A DNA stretch of 64,000 nt, from NCBI GenBank assembly GCA_021323755.1, contig JAJPKJ010000069.1:22064-86063 (forward strand). The letters run 5' to 3'. Made by a program: the position numbers and the translations under genes. The notes under the pieces were generated by a model, which made no database searches, had not been told where the DNA came from, and worked only from the letters and a program-made list of their open reading frames with translations. Positions 43,249 through 53,907 of the stretch are shown here, piece by piece. Position 1 is the first letter of the stretch, and each line of letters starts with the position of its first letter. This DNA comes from Chitinophagales bacterium (GTDB lineage: Bacteria; Bacteroidota; Bacteroidia; Chitinophagales; Chitinophagaceae).

Positions 43249-43952
43249 ATTTGAATTGCATCATTATTGATGACGAACCCAATGCCGTCAATTTACTTGA
43301 GATGCTGATCAGTCAATCAACAGAATGGAGAGTACTTGCCAAATGCTATAATGGACTGGAGGCATTGGAATTTTTGAAAACGCATAAAGTAGATTTCATT
43401 TTTCTTGATATCAATATGCCACTACTGTCTGGAATTGATCTCGCTGGTTTATTGCCAGCACAAACAAAAATTATTTTTACCACAGCCTATTCCGAATATG
43501 CTGCAGAGAGCTACACATTTCAGACGATCGACTATTTGGTAAAGCCTATCACATTAAAACGTTTCCTGGGAGCAGTTCAAAAAATCGAATCTTATTTTCA
43601 TGCATCTGAGACGAAGCAATCTGGCCAAATACCATCTGCAGAATATTTTTTTGTAAAATCGGGCAAAGTCATAAGAAAGATACTTTTGAAAGACATCTTT
43701 TATTTCGAAGGCGAAAAGGAATATGTACGCCTGGTCACTGCACAAGAACAACTATTGGTATATCGCCGCATGAAAGATATTGAGGAACAACTCTTGACCG
43801 AATTCGTCCGAATTCACAATTCATATATCGTAAAAATTAGCGCCATCACCAAGATTGAAGATAACCATGTTTTTGTAGCTGATAAACGCATACCGATCGG
43901 CGAAAAATTCAAAAATGATTTTCTAAAATCTATCGATAGAAGAAAATTTTAG
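43245..43952 (+). CDS. LytTR-family response regulator
   Basis: 'CIIIDDEPNAVNLLEMLI...FIFLDINMPLLSGIDLA' plus LytTR DNA-binding domain. Confidence 0.95.
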   Translation: MNLNCIIIDDEPNAVNLLEMLISQSTEWRVLAKCYNGLEALEFLKTHKVDFIFLDINMPLLSGIDLAGLLPAQTKIIFTTAYSEYAAESYTFQTIDYLVKPITLKRFLGAVQKIESYFHASETKQSGQIPSAEYFFVKSGKVIRKILLKDIFYFEGEKEYVRLVTAQEQLLVYRRMKDIEEQLLTEFVRIHNSYIVKISAITKIEDNHVFVADKRIPIGEKFKNDFLKSIDRRKF

Positions 43953-44032
43953 GGATAACTTTTTTGAAGTTGCGCAAAAATTAAAAAGAAGTTCAAAAAT
44001 TAAAAATCTTTCGACCTCTCTTAGAATGAGCA

Positions 44033-44917
44033 TCAAATCTTCCTGAACATCTCCATAAAGGCTGTCGGAGTTAATGCGGTCTTTTTTTTAAAAAAACGAA
44101 AAAAATAAGCGCTGTCTGTATATCCAAGTTCAATGATGATTTCAGCGATGGTTTTTTCTGAAAATACCAGCAATCTTTTTGCTTCAAGAATAATCCTTTC
44201 TGTTATAAGATCTGAAGTGGTTTTATTCAGGCTAACTTTTACCATCCTGTTGAGATGTTTTTCACTTACGAACATGAGCTTTGCATATTTTCCAGGAGAT
44301 TTTACATCAACGAAGTTTTTATCAATCAGGTTTTCGAGCTGCTGCACTTTTGCCAGATAGGGAAGATTTTGTTTGGCCCGCATTTTTTCAGGCAGATATT
44401 CTCTGGACAATTCGATGTACAAAATATTTAGAAGGGAGGATAGTTTCTTAAATTTCATCAATTCATTTCCCCGGTATTCTTCCACTATTTCTTTGAAGAT
44501 TGGCTCAATTTTTTTTCGCGCTGATTTTTTTAAGGTGATCAATGGCGAATTACGCAATGAACTGAAAAATGGATAATTTTCAACTTTTTCGTAAGTAAAA
44601 CTCAAGTCATAAAACTCCTTTGTATGAAAGAAAATATAGCCGTCAATATCATCCGATAAATCCCAGGTATGTACTTTACCTGGGCCCAACATAAAAACCC
44701 TGCCAGGTGCTATAACATAATGGTTGAATTCTATATCGTGAGTGCCGCTGCCAGCGGAAAAAAGCAAGCCCATATAAAAATTGTGCCTATGCGGTAAAAG
44801 AACTAAACGATCGTGTTCTTTTAAATGCGATTTGAAATCATTTGCATAAAAATCCAATTCATTACCTGAGTGTTGAAACTGAGCAATATCATAAACAGGT
44901 AGAACTTTATTTTTCAT
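44033..44917 (-). CDS. AraC-family regulator
   Basis: 'TIAEIIIELGYTDSAYFFRFFKKKTALTPTAFME'. Confidence 0.95.
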   Translation of the reverse strand: MKNKVLPVYDIAQFQHSGNELDFYANDFKSHLKEHDRLVLLPHRHNFYMGLLFSAGSGTHDIEFNHYVIAPGRVFMLGPGKVHTWDLSDDIDGYIFFHTKEFYDLSFTYEKVENYPFFSSLRNSPLITLKKSARKKIEPIFKEIVEEYRGNELMKFKKLSSLLNILYIELSREYLPEKMRAKQNLPYLAKVQQLENLIDKNFVDVKSPGKYAKLMFVSEKHLNRMVKVSLNKTTSDLITERIILEAKRLLVFSEKTIAEIIIELGYTDSAYFFRFFKKKTALTPTAFMEMFRKI

Positions 44918-45078
44918 ATAAATCCATTAAAAGAAGTCTTTATTATCCAATAAAAAGAGCTTTTTATCATTGCATGAAAAAAATATCTGCCCCAGCTTTG
45001 CATAAGTAAAATTACCAATAACGAATCGGTAATTACAAAATAAAAATTCAATTTCTTTTAGAATAAAGCGATAGTAGT

Positions 45079-46584
45079 ATGAATAGTCAAGCAAATACAC
45101 CGCAGGCAAGGGATGAGAATTCAAATTCCGACAGTAATGAACAAAGATTCGGGATGGTGGTGGATAGAGAAACTGACCATGCAAATGTTAATACCGATTT
45201 CAACGACAATATAAATGTGAACGAACTTAAGAATGTTTTTGAACGGATAACTGATGCGTTCGTGGCTTTTGATCCCCTTTGGAATTATATTTATTTAAAC
45301 AAAAAGGCTGCAGAGATTATAGGCCGTCCCCCTGAAAACCTTATCGGGAAAAACATATGGGAAGAATTTCCTGAAAAGAAAGATGATTTATTTTATCAAT
45401 CATTTTTCACTGCAATGAAAGAACAGGAAACACTGACAAAAGAAGATTATTGCAGACCACTGGGGATCTGGCTTATGACAACGATGTATCCTTCTCCCGG
45501 AGGTTTATCGGTTTATATGCAGGATATTACTGAGAGGAAGAAAACCGAACTGGCACTTGCAGCAACTCGCGAACAATACCGGCAGATCGTTGAAACTGCA
45601 CAGGAAGGAATATGGATGATTGATGAAAACAATAAAACCGTATTCGTTAATCAGAAGATGTGCGATATACTGGAATATTCAATCGATGAAATGATGGGGA
45701 AAGAGAACAATTATTTTATGGATGAAGATGAGAGGGAATTGTCTCAGCAGTCCCTTAGGCGAAGAAAAAAAGGTATAATAGAAACCCTATTTAAAAAATT
45801 TATCACAAAAAGCGGGAAACATATCTGGACAAATATGTCCGCCAATCCAATTTTTAATGAAGAAGGAGAATATAAAGGTGCGCTGGCAATGGTTTCGGAC
45901 ATTACCGACAAAGTAATATTGCAGCAGCAGTTGATGAATGAACAAATGAATAAACAAAAAGAAATTGCTAAGGCTGCATTAAGCGCGCAAGAAATAGAAC
46001 GCAACAAGATTGGCGAAGAATTACATGATAACATAAATCAGTTGTTGTCGGCATCCAATCTATTTCTTGGGCATAGTCTTAATACTGACGATTATAAACC
46101 ATTCATTATGAAAGGCAGAGCATGCGTTAACGAAGCCATTGAAGAGATTAGGAAACTTTCAAAGGAATTGGTCGGTCCGGCAAAGGCAGAAACAATCGGT
46201 CTTATAAAAACGGTAACTGACCTCGTCAATGATATTGTACTTGTAAAGAAGATGAAAATCAAATTCAACTATTCAGCTTATTGCGAAGAAAAAACCAATG
46301 CAGGTTTGAAAGTAATTATCTACAGAATTATTCAGGAGCAGTTTAATAATATCTTGAAACATGCAGAAGCTACAGCCGTGTTGATAAAGTTAATTTCTAC
46401 AAAAGATGATTTGATTTTACTGATAAAAGATAACGGGAAGGGCTTTGATATGGCAGTAAAGAGAAAAGGGATAGGACTTAAAAATATTATTAGCAGGGCG
46501 GAAACATATAACGGCAATGTTGAATTCATTTCTTCGCCCGGAAAGGGATGTACGATGCAGGTTACATTTAATCTTTCAAAATAA
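45079..46584 (+). CDS. PAS-domain sensor histidine kinase (NarX/HisKA_3 type)
   Basis: Two PAS repeats; 'EIERNKIGEELHDNINQLLSASNLFLG'. Confidence 0.9.
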   Translation: MNSQANTPQARDENSNSDSNEQRFGMVVDRETDHANVNTDFNDNINVNELKNVFERITDAFVAFDPLWNYIYLNKKAAEIIGRPPENLIGKNIWEEFPEKKDDLFYQSFFTAMKEQETLTKEDYCRPLGIWLMTTMYPSPGGLSVYMQDITERKKTELALAATREQYRQIVETAQEGIWMIDENNKTVFVNQKMCDILEYSIDEMMGKENNYFMDEDERELSQQSLRRRKKGIIETLFKKFITKSGKHIWTNMSANPIFNEEGEYKGALAMVSDITDKVILQQQLMNEQMNKQKEIAKAALSAQEIERNKIGEELHDNINQLLSASNLFLGHSLNTDDYKPFIMKGRACVNEAIEEIRKLSKELVGPAKAETIGLIKTVTDLVNDIVLVKKMKIKFNYSAYCEEKTNAGLKVIIYRIIQEQFNNILKHAEATAVLIKLISTKDDLILLIKDNGKGFDMAVKRKGIGLKNIISRAETYNGNVEFISSPGKGCTMQVTFNLSK

Positions 46585-46600
46585 AAAATTGAATCCTACA

Positions 46601-47233
46601 ATGAAAAAAGTTAAAATCCTTATTGCAGATGACCACAAATTAATCAGAGAGACTTATAGTTTTTTACTGAATAATGATGAGAGATTTCAGGTAGTTGGTG
46701 AATGCAGCAACGGGGAGACCGCTGTTGAATTGTGCCGCAAACTTCATCCCCAGGTTGTAATTATGGATATCAATCTGCCCGGTATAAGCGGCTTTGAAGC
46801 CACTGATTTTATAAGAAAATATTCTCCCGACACAAAAGTTTTAGGAGTATCGATGCATAACGGATTATTTTATGTGAAGAAGATGTTTCAGAAAGGTGCA
46901 GCTGGTTATGTAACTAAAAATTCATCCGTCGAAGAAATGATTAAAGCCATAATTGCAATTCAGGAGGGAGAAAAATATGTTTGTCCGGAAATAAAAAATG
47001 TTTTGAAAGAACAATTTGAAACAGGAAAAGATCCTCAAAAGGATATAGAATCCTTGTCAGAAAGAGAAATTGAGATTGCTTTTCTTGTTAAAAACGGAAG
47101 CTCTTCAAAAGAAATCGCGGAGGCACTGAAAATTTCTGAACGAACTGTCGAAGTTCACCGCCATAATATTTTAAAAAAATTAAATCTTAAAAACACGGCA
47201 GCACTGGTAAATTTCATGGATTACCGAAATTAA
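46601..47233 (+). CDS. NarL/LuxR-family response regulator
   Basis: 'KILIADDHKLIRETYSFLL...LSEREIEIAFLVKNGSSSKEIAEALKISERTVEVHRHNILKKL'. Confidence 0.95.
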   Translation: MKKVKILIADDHKLIRETYSFLLNNDERFQVVGECSNGETAVELCRKLHPQVVIMDINLPGISGFEATDFIRKYSPDTKVLGVSMHNGLFYVKKMFQKGAAGYVTKNSSVEEMIKAIIAIQEGEKYVCPEIKNVLKEQFETGKDPQKDIESLSEREIEIAFLVKNGSSSKEIAEALKISERTVEVHRHNILKKLNLKNTAALVNFMDYRN

Positions 47234-48029
47234 TGAAAGGCCAATTTTGATTTTAATAGAATCCCAATGCCAATTGTCCAGATACCTTAGCCACAAATCC
47301 GAACGGTGATTACCTCTGAACTGTATCTTATGAAAAATTTCAGATTCAAATTCGATGAAAAGACCAATGGCCATTTCTTTATGCCGATGAAAAGCCGGCT
47401 AATCCGCTATCCTGCAAATTTTGCGAAAAGGCGACTTTGAAAAGTGAATGGCCATTTTTTACTTCTACAGAATTCCAAATGAACATAATAATTTTATAAG
47501 AGTATGCAATTTCATTAAATGTTCTTGTAAATAATTTGTCACGTGCAGGGAATCATTTAAGCGCGGGCATGAAGGATTTGTATTCTTAACTCCCCATTCA
47601 GAATCAATAGGGTAAATAAAATATTCAAAGTCAACAAATAGATTGCTTTTTTCATAATGACAATCTTATTAGATTATTCAAGACGGTCGAAAGAATTCCG
47701 AGCGCTCTCTTCACGCTTTATTTCATTTTCGCTTGTGCCCGTGGCGTCTAATTTATTTATTTTATCGAAGGTGCTTCTAAATTCGCTTTTTGATAGTTTT
47801 GTTTTGGCCATTGATACTTTTTAAATTTAGCCATCCTTATTTTTTTCGATATTTGCGGTCTGCATTCCATTTGTACAAAACTCTTTTACTACCGCTACCG
47901 TTACGGTGGACAAAGAACTTACCCGTCAGGCAGACAGTATTCCGGTGGACGGCAAAGTTGTGGAAGGGGGTAGCCAATCTGTTTTACATTGACTTCCATC
48001 CTAACTGCGCCTTGCGTCGCATAGCTTGG

Positions 48030-49427
48030 TCAATCATCAATGCCGTAGCCAACAATTTTGTCCGCGGGATCAAATTGTATTACCAGGTCAATATAGTCGT
48101 ACCCATAGTCTAATCGGTAACGATAGGTTCGTCGCCCATTTCTTTCCCTCCGTGCGATCAGTGTTATTGAGTTGATCTTGCCGTCAATAGCACCGGCCAA
48201 CGCGCTTGTGTGCGCTTTGGTATAATCCTTAGCAATATTCCCTGCTAAGGTGCTGGTATCGATTGCAGATTGGTGTTGCAGCGTATAAATGAAGTTTTTT
48301 ACTTTAGTTGTAATTCCCGGTTCTGTATCAGGCAGGGCTGGCGCAGGCAGTGGTTTTAGTACAGGCATATAAAATCCTGCAACATTTTGCGCTATCCGTT
48401 CCGCATTTGCACTGCCAACATTAGTCAGCACAATCACCGAGAATCCGTAATCAGGATAGTGTTCAAAATCCGACCTGAACCCCGGAACGCCTCCATCATG
48501 ATGTACACGCAAATGAGTATTAACGGAATCGATAAACCAACCGAGTCCATATGGCGCGTTTGTTCCGTCTTTCAGTTTACTCGCCGCCCACATTTGTTTT
48601 TTGCTGCTTGCGGTTAAAAGCGTACCGCTATAAAGCATTCGATCCCATTTTGCCAGGTCCGTTATGCTGGAAACAAAGGCCCCGCTTGGTCGCAAGGCGA
48701 GCCATATATCTGCATTTTTCCAGCCTGCACTTGCTTTTTCATAGCCGTCTGCACGGTTTGGGATGATATCGGAAATGCTGTATGCGCGGGTTTGGCTCAT
48801 GCCGCACGGCTCAAAAACATGCTTCCTGATCCACCCGACCCAATTTGTATCGGCAACTTTTTCAATAATGGCAGCAAGTACATAATAGTTCATATTACTA
48901 TAGTCCCATTGTGTTCCCGGAGGAAAATCAAGCGGCAAATGATAGATGGCTTGTATATCTTCGTTAAGCGTTCGTACTTTGAGGGGATCAAAATCAGGGG
49001 CATCTCTAATCAGCCCCGAAGTGTGGCTAAGCAGGTTTTGCACAGTGATGCTTTGCCAGGTCTGGGGCAAGCTGTCAAGGTAGGCGCTGACCGGTGAATC
49101 AAGGTGTAACTTTCCGCACTGCTCCAGTAGCATAACTGCTGCTGCAATAAATTGTTTACTGAGGGATCCAAGTTTGTACACAGTCTGTGAAGTAACAGCG
49201 GTGCCTGTTTCTATATTAGCCAGTCCATAACTTTGCATCTTCAGGATTTTCCCCTCTTTCAAAATGGCAACTGAAAGCCCGGGTATGTGTTTTTTTGACA
49301 TCATCAACCGGATATACTGACCTGTTTTTTCACCGGGCGAACCGGTAATTCCTTGAGCAAGTACAGTTAAAAAGCAGCCCGGTGCAAGCGACACCGCCAT
49401 GGCAAAGATCAAAAGCGTTTTTTTCAT
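48030..49427 (-). CDS. Serine hydrolase (beta-lactamase/transpeptidase-like)
   Basis: 'YKLGSLSKQFIAAAVMLLEQ' SxxK; 'WDYSNMNYYVLAAIIE' YxN. Confidence 0.9.
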   Translation of the reverse strand: MKKTLLIFAMAVSLAPGCFLTVLAQGITGSPGEKTGQYIRLMMSKKHIPGLSVAILKEGKILKMQSYGLANIETGTAVTSQTVYKLGSLSKQFIAAAVMLLEQCGKLHLDSPVSAYLDSLPQTWQSITVQNLLSHTSGLIRDAPDFDPLKVRTLNEDIQAIYHLPLDFPPGTQWDYSNMNYYVLAAIIEKVADTNWVGWIRKHVFEPCGMSQTRAYSISDIIPNRADGYEKASAGWKNADIWLALRPSGAFVSSITDLAKWDRMLYSGTLLTASSKKQMWAASKLKDGTNAPYGLGWFIDSVNTHLRVHHDGGVPGFRSDFEHYPDYGFSVIVLTNVGSANAERIAQNVAGFYMPVLKPLPAPALPDTEPGITTKVKNFIYTLQHQSAIDTSTLAGNIAKDYTKAHTSALAGAIDGKINSITLIARRERNGRRTYRYRLDYGYDYIDLVIQFDPADKIVGYGIDD

Positions 49428-49519
49428 GTTACGAATGTAACCTAATGGCAAAAACTGTGTCTTGAGAAAAGCTTTAGAAAACATCAAGAAAGCTTAATTT
49501 TAATAAATATTTACTGGAT

Positions 49520-50068
49520 ATGCTGATTAATGACCGATTTTATGTTGACCCATTACGCAATGAGGTTACCGATAAGCAAAAGGGCAAGCTTGAACGTGTA
49601 GAGCCAAGGCTGATGAAGCTTTTATGCCTTATGGTAGAAAACGAGGGAAGAACAGTTTCAAGAGAAAAGATTGTTACAGAAATCTGGAATGATTATCCCG
49701 GCGGTGACGAGGGGTTAAACCAGGCTATTTCAGTTTTACGGAAATTACTCAATGACAATGAAAAGCGTATCATAGAAACACTCCCCAAGACCGGTTATAG
49801 TTTTCATGGGACAATTGACCACAGCCCAATTGCTCCCAAACGGAAATCAAACAAAGTAATTTATGCTTTGGCTGCTTTGTTTTTATTATTGAGCATCGCA
49901 TTGGCAACGGCCTATTATAAGTACCGTCCGAATGACAAAATTATTCCGGGTAAGCTTTCCCATCAAGAAGCCGTCAGGGCTTCTAAAATAGATAGCAAGG
50001 AGAATAGCAAGGGACTTACAATGGATTCCTTGGCCAAATTGGATAGCAAAAAAAGTTTGCATCAATAG
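49520..50068 (+). CDS. Winged-helix (Trans_reg_C, CadC-like) regulator with a TM segment
   Basis: 'RVEPRLMKLLCLMVENEGRTVSREKIVTEIWNDYPGGDEGLNQAISVLRKLLND'. Confidence 0.85.
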   Translation: MLINDRFYVDPLRNEVTDKQKGKLERVEPRLMKLLCLMVENEGRTVSREKIVTEIWNDYPGGDEGLNQAISVLRKLLNDNEKRIIETLPKTGYSFHGTIDHSPIAPKRKSNKVIYALAALFLLLSIALATAYYKYRPNDKIIPGKLSHQEAVRASKIDSKENSKGLTMDSLAKLDSKKSLHQ

Positions 50069-50377
50069 AAACCCAGCTAGCCGGTCCCCGTAATCCAGCA
50101 CAGGAAGAATGCAAGTCTTTCTAAAATGATTTTTGCATCCACTGAAATTTGTTTTTCATAAGAATCATTTATTGAAGACTGATATTCTTTTTCAGTCTGA
50201 TAAAATAAATAATAAACTTTATTTACGAAATATTTGCTTTGCGATTGTTTGTCATAAAAGGTCAACGCAAATCGCCTCTATTATAGGAGAAGACAATATC
50301 ACAAGATTTTCTGTAAGCTCCCCTGAATTTGATGCCACTAACAATTAGAGTTTTCTAGTTTTTAGTAATTCTAGGGA

Positions 50378-50480
50378 AACCGTAGGAATAACAATGAACT
50401 TTTATATCTTTATCCAAGCATCGTTTGTGAGCTGACTTATTTCAAAATCCACCACATCGCCAATGCTCGAACGTTGGCTG
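50378..50480 (+). repeat. Site 1: attC-like right half-site, first element of the array
   Basis: AATAACAATGAAC...GAGCTGACTTATTTCAAAATCCACCACATCGCCAATGCTCGAACGTTGGCTG, matches right half of the type A sites. Confidence 0.8.
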
Positions 50481-50499
50481 TAATTATTGACAGACTCTC

Positions 50500-50988
50500 A
50501 TGATATCAAAATTTACTCTAAAATCTGTCTTTCCTTTAGTTTGTATTATCCCTTTAATATTTGGACTTTCATTTTATACTTACTTCTCGTTTGACAAAAC
50601 TAAAACTCCAACACCATTGCATGGGATACCACTAATTTTATTATTGACATTTACTTTAATCTTGTTATTCTTTGGAGAATTCAGAAACAAAATGATTAAA
50701 GTTGAACTTCATAACACATTCTTGACAATTAAAAAATTCGGAGGACTTTCTTTTTCAAAAAAATATTTGTATCAAGATCTTGACGGCTTTAAAATATCAG
50801 TTCTTCGTTCATCGGCGACAAACAATGAATATTTATATTTTATGCAGAACGGTAAAAAGATTGGAAAAATTTCAGACTTCTATCACAAAAATTATTTGGA
50901 CATGAAAGCCGAAATAGAAAGCAAATTAAAAAATTTGGGGTTTGAGAAGTTCAGTTACGTCGATGAGCTAAAGGAGATATTCATTTAA
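50500..50988 (+). CDS. Cassette 1: small membrane protein, unknown
   Basis: Two N-terminal TMs; lies between sites 1 and 2; C-terminus resembles the fragment at 53706-53903. Confidence 0.7.
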   Translation: MISKFTLKSVFPLVCIIPLIFGLSFYTYFSFDKTKTPTPLHGIPLILLLTFTLILLFFGEFRNKMIKVELHNTFLTIKKFGGLSFSKKYLYQDLDGFKISVLRSSATNNEYLYFMQNGKKIGKISDFYHKNYLDMKAEIESKLKNLGFEKFSYVDELKEIFI

Positions 50989-51008
50989 CAACAAATAATC
51001 GTGAAATA

Positions 51009-51216
51009 TAACTACAGCGAAAAGTAGGTTTGGCAAAAAACTTGCTGACGAACAACGTTCTTTAACTTCAGTTCTTTGTTTCAGCATTTGTTCCGGCAGA
51101 CAATATTCTATTGAGCTAAATATCTTAACTTGAACTATAAACAAAAATCTAGTTTAGCAAGACGGGCGGACAGAAATCCATTTACCGCAAATTTGCCAAT
51201 CCCTGACGTTGGCTGC
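51009..51216 (+). repeat. Site 2: divergent attC-like site
   Basis: Left AACTACAGCGAAAAGTAGGTTTGGCAAA; right CAAATTTGCCAATCCCTGACGTTGGCTGCT. Confidence 0.6.
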
Positions 51217-51248
51217 TACTCTTTCGGACTATCCTAAATTTTTTAAAA

Positions 51249-51995
51249 ATGATTTATACAAACGACGAAGCTGACAAATCAATAAGACAGAAAAACTTTT
51301 ATCTAACAGTTTATGTTTTGCCAATAGCGGCGGTGGCTATAATTTGTGGACTCGTTTATTCGGCTTCAAAGGCAAATTACCTGACAAGAACTGATACAAC
51401 TTATGGCTATGTTTTTTCACTTACGCCAGCACTTTTACTTTATGCGTTTAACAAGCGAAACTGGTTAAAAATGCCTGACGGAACTTATCACAACATCAAA
51501 GGTATTTCCCAAACAAACACAGTGACCGTAAATGAGCCGATAGAATATGAAGCCGAATATTTTTATTCTAAAAAAGAAAAGGCGACTTCGGCTCTTCTTG
51601 GGTTATTAATGGTCGGCATTGGAATTTGGGTTGCAGCTATAGGTGCAAAGACAATTCTTGTTCCAATTGTAACTGTAATTGGTGGACTGTTTTTAGCTTA
51701 CATAGGTATTAAAGGATTGCTCGACAAGACTGCAAAGTTGAAACTTGCAAAAAAAGGGATTTGGACAAAAAAATTAGGTTTTGTTGATTGGAATAATGTA
51801 ACGAAGGCACAAGTAATTGAAGATAGAAGTGGACGGACACCACAAACAATTTTAGAGATTTATTTAAAAGGTACAGTTTTCGCAGAAGCAAACCAGCCTG
51901 ACGAAAGGCTTATTTTGACGGATATTGAAGACAAAGGAATGGTTGAAACAGTAGTGGGCACATTAATGAGTAAACGCACTGAACTCGTGACATAG
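51249..51995 (+). CDS. Cassette 2: membrane protein, unknown
   Basis: 248 aa, about four TMs; between sites 2 and 3. Confidence 0.75.
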   Translation: MIYTNDEADKSIRQKNFYLTVYVLPIAAVAIICGLVYSASKANYLTRTDTTYGYVFSLTPALLLYAFNKRNWLKMPDGTYHNIKGISQTNTVTVNEPIEYEAEYFYSKKEKATSALLGLLMVGIGIWVAAIGAKTILVPIVTVIGGLFLAYIGIKGLLDKTAKLKLAKKGIWTKKLGFVDWNNVTKAQVIEDRSGRTPQTILEIYLKGTVFAEANQPDERLILTDIEDKGMVETVVGTLMSKRTELVT

Positions 51996-52200
51996 AGCAG
52001 CAGCAAACATTGCATTGACGTTATTTGGGCGGATGCTAATACTGACTTCAACTTCAGCTACCTATTAACGTTAGGTTCAGTAGACTATTAAGAATTTGGA
52101 ATTATTAATATCAATTATCTTTTGTAAATTTATTAAGTATTTGTAATCGGATGACGAATTTCAAATTACGCCGAAACACAAATGCGTCAAAGTTGTGTGC
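51996..52200 (+). repeat. Site 3: attC-like site
   Basis: GAGCAGCAGCAAACATTGCATTGACGTTATTTGGGCGGA...CACAAATGCGTCAAAGTTGTGTGC. Confidence 0.75.
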
Positions 52201-52206
52201 CATAAT

Positions 52207-52851
52207 ATGACTCGCTATTTATTCATAGGTTTTTTTCTAATGACATTTCATAATTCTCCAGCGCAGACATTGGACAAATATGCAGACCAGCTTTATCTTG
52301 GTATGCTTTCTTTGCATCCTGATACTTCGATAAATGAATTTCTGGTGAAATACGTTCCAGTTGTTTTTAAAAAATTTGACAGCAACATGAAGTGGACAGT
52401 ATATCCTAAAGTTTCAATCAAAGAACCAGAATATTATAAAGTGACTAACTCGTATATTTTTAACAAGCATCCATATTTTAACGGACATTTTAAATCTGGA
52501 CAATTAGCAATAACCCAAAAGATTTATTCTGAAAAAAAATGGAGCGATATTACGGACATTGAACTTTGGTTTGAATTCGACACTAAAGATGACGCGAGAA
52601 AATCTTTTTCGCAATTGGTTGACACATTTTCAAGTTTTAATGTCCTTAAAAGAATAACATCACAACAAGGAATTGACAAAGTTGAATTCACAGATAAAAA
52701 TTGTGACAAGTATTATAGTAATATTCAAATCATTTTAGCTACCGATTATTCTCTTGGCAAAACATATATCATGCCAACAAAAAATGGCACAAAGACTATC
52801 ACTAAAGCTGGATACAAAATTCTCGTTGAAATCGGAAATAATCTATATTGA
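52207..52851 (+). CDS. Cassette 3: exported protein, unknown
   Basis: ATG downstream of the site 3 core; signal-like N-terminus MTRYLFIGFFLMTFHNSPAQ. Confidence 0.7.
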   Translation: MTRYLFIGFFLMTFHNSPAQTLDKYADQLYLGMLSLHPDTSINEFLVKYVPVVFKKFDSNMKWTVYPKVSIKEPEYYKVTNSYIFNKHPYFNGHFKSGQLAITQKIYSEKKWSDITDIELWFEFDTKDDARKSFSQLVDTFSSFNVLKRITSQQGIDKVEFTDKNCDKYYSNIQIILATDYSLGKTYIMPTKNGTKTITKAGYKILVEIGNNLY

Positions 52852-52854
52852 CGA

Positions 52855-53057
52855 TTGCGGCACACAACATTCGGTTTGCAGCTATGCTTGCGCGGCGAAA
52901 ATGACTTCGGCGGCAAATCATTATCTCGCTTTTGTTCCGGCAGACGGAATTCTTTTAAGTATTGTTGTTAACTTCAAATAAATATTTTCAATCGGCTTCA
53001 GTTCTGGCTGACAATTATAAGATCCCAGCACAGCAGCAAGCCGTCAACGTTGGCTGC
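52855..53057 (+). repeat. Site 4: attC-like site, type B
   Basis: GCGGCACACAACATTCGGTTTGCAGCTATGC...CCCAGCACAGCAGCAAGCCGTCAACGTTGGCTGC. Confidence 0.75.
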
Positions 53058-53065
53058 AAATAAAT

Positions 53066-53737
53066 ATGACATACCTAAAACTCATAGCGGGAATCTTAAT
53101 AATTACTTTTACAACCTTCGGGCAATCAACAAATAGGACACAATCAAAACGTTTAAATGTAAAGCGGGACAATCCTTCTTCTATAATTTTTGGAATATTT
53201 TGTGGGGAATGTATAGGGCACTGTGCAACTATGTATCGTTACAACATAATAGGTAGTTCTAAAACATTATACGTTGACACTACTGATAGCTATTTTAAAA
53301 ATTTTGGCAAGGTTCTTTGTAAAACACAAATAAGTGATACCAGCGAATTCGAGGCAATCGACAAACTTGTTCAACACATACCAAAAGCATTTTTTACGAC
53401 AGTCAAAACAGAGCTGACTTTTGGGTGCCCAGACTGCACGGATGGTTGTGGAATTTATTTTGAACTTCGGCAAGACACTACAATAAGAAAGTTCTACATT
53501 GACTATAGCACAGATAAACTTGAAAAAGACGCAAAAGATTTTGGAGAATTTGTAAAAACAACTATTGGAGAATTGAACAAAAGAATTAAATACACCTTTA
53601 TGCCTCCAGCCAGCATTAGGTTTACCGCAATGCTGGCGGGCACAATAGCAATCAGCGGCAAATCATTAATAATCTTCGGTTCCGGCGGCCATTATTCAAT
53701 TGAGCTTTGTAAGAAGGTCCAGTTATGGTTCTCATAA
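53066..53737 (+). CDS. Cassette 4: exported protein, unknown; last ~45 residues are read-through of a half-site
   Basis: Signal-like N-terminus; C-terminal 'PPASIRFTAMLAGTIAISGKSLIIFGSGGHYSIELC' is encoded by type B site sequence. Confidence 0.6.
   Translation: MTYLKLIAGILIITFTTFGQSTNRTQSKRLNVKRDNPSSIIFGIFCGECIGHCATMYRYNIIGSSKTLYVDTTDSYFKNFGKVLCKTQISDTSEFEAIDKLVQHIPKAFFTTVKTELTFGCPDCTDGCGIYFELRQDTTIRKFYIDYSTDKLEKDAKDFGEFVKTTIGELNKRIKYTFMPPASIRFTAMLAGTIAISGKSLIIFGSGGHYSIELCKKVQLWFS
53605..53700 (+). repeat. Left half of a type B site (right half lost)
   Basis: TAGGTTTACCGCAATGCTGGCGGGCA...ATCTTCGGTTCCGGCGGCCATTATTCAATTGAGC; matches 60676-60770. Confidence 0.75.
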
Positions 53738-53903
53738 AGAAATATTATTTATACAAAACAATAAAGTTATTGGCATAATTTCCAGTGAATATAATTCTAA
53801 CTATAAAGAATTATTAAGTGCTATAACCGGCGTAAGTTATCTTGGGACATTTGACTATAATTTCCAAGATAAAATAGGAATGCTATTTAATAAGGGAATC
53901 TGA
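53706..53903 (+). pseudogene. C-terminal fragment of a paralog of the cassette 1 protein
   Basis: RRSSYGSHKEILFIQNNKVIGIISSEYNSNYKELLSAI...DKIGMLFNKGI vs cassette 1 LRSSATNNEYLYFMQNGKKIGKISDFYHKNYLDMKAEI...DELKEIFI. Confidence 0.65.
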
Positions 53904-53907
53904 AAAG

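Noticed and set aside
47880-47985. Possible P-type ATPase remnant (QADSIPVDGKVVEGG in a gap)
   Set aside because: Only about 15 residues resemble the actuator motif; no flanking similarity, so not reported as a pseudogene.
50077-50348. Small ORFs between the wHTH gene and the first half-site
   Set aside because: No recognisable family; possibly debris of a lost leftmost cassette, but termini cannot be identified.
52754-52981. ORFs that lie mostly inside site repeats (e.g. 52754-52981, 55329-55562, 59387-59635, 62680-62919)
   Set aside because: Their sequence is repeat-derived and the frames are not conserved between sites, apart from the tiny frame listed as a low-interest finding.
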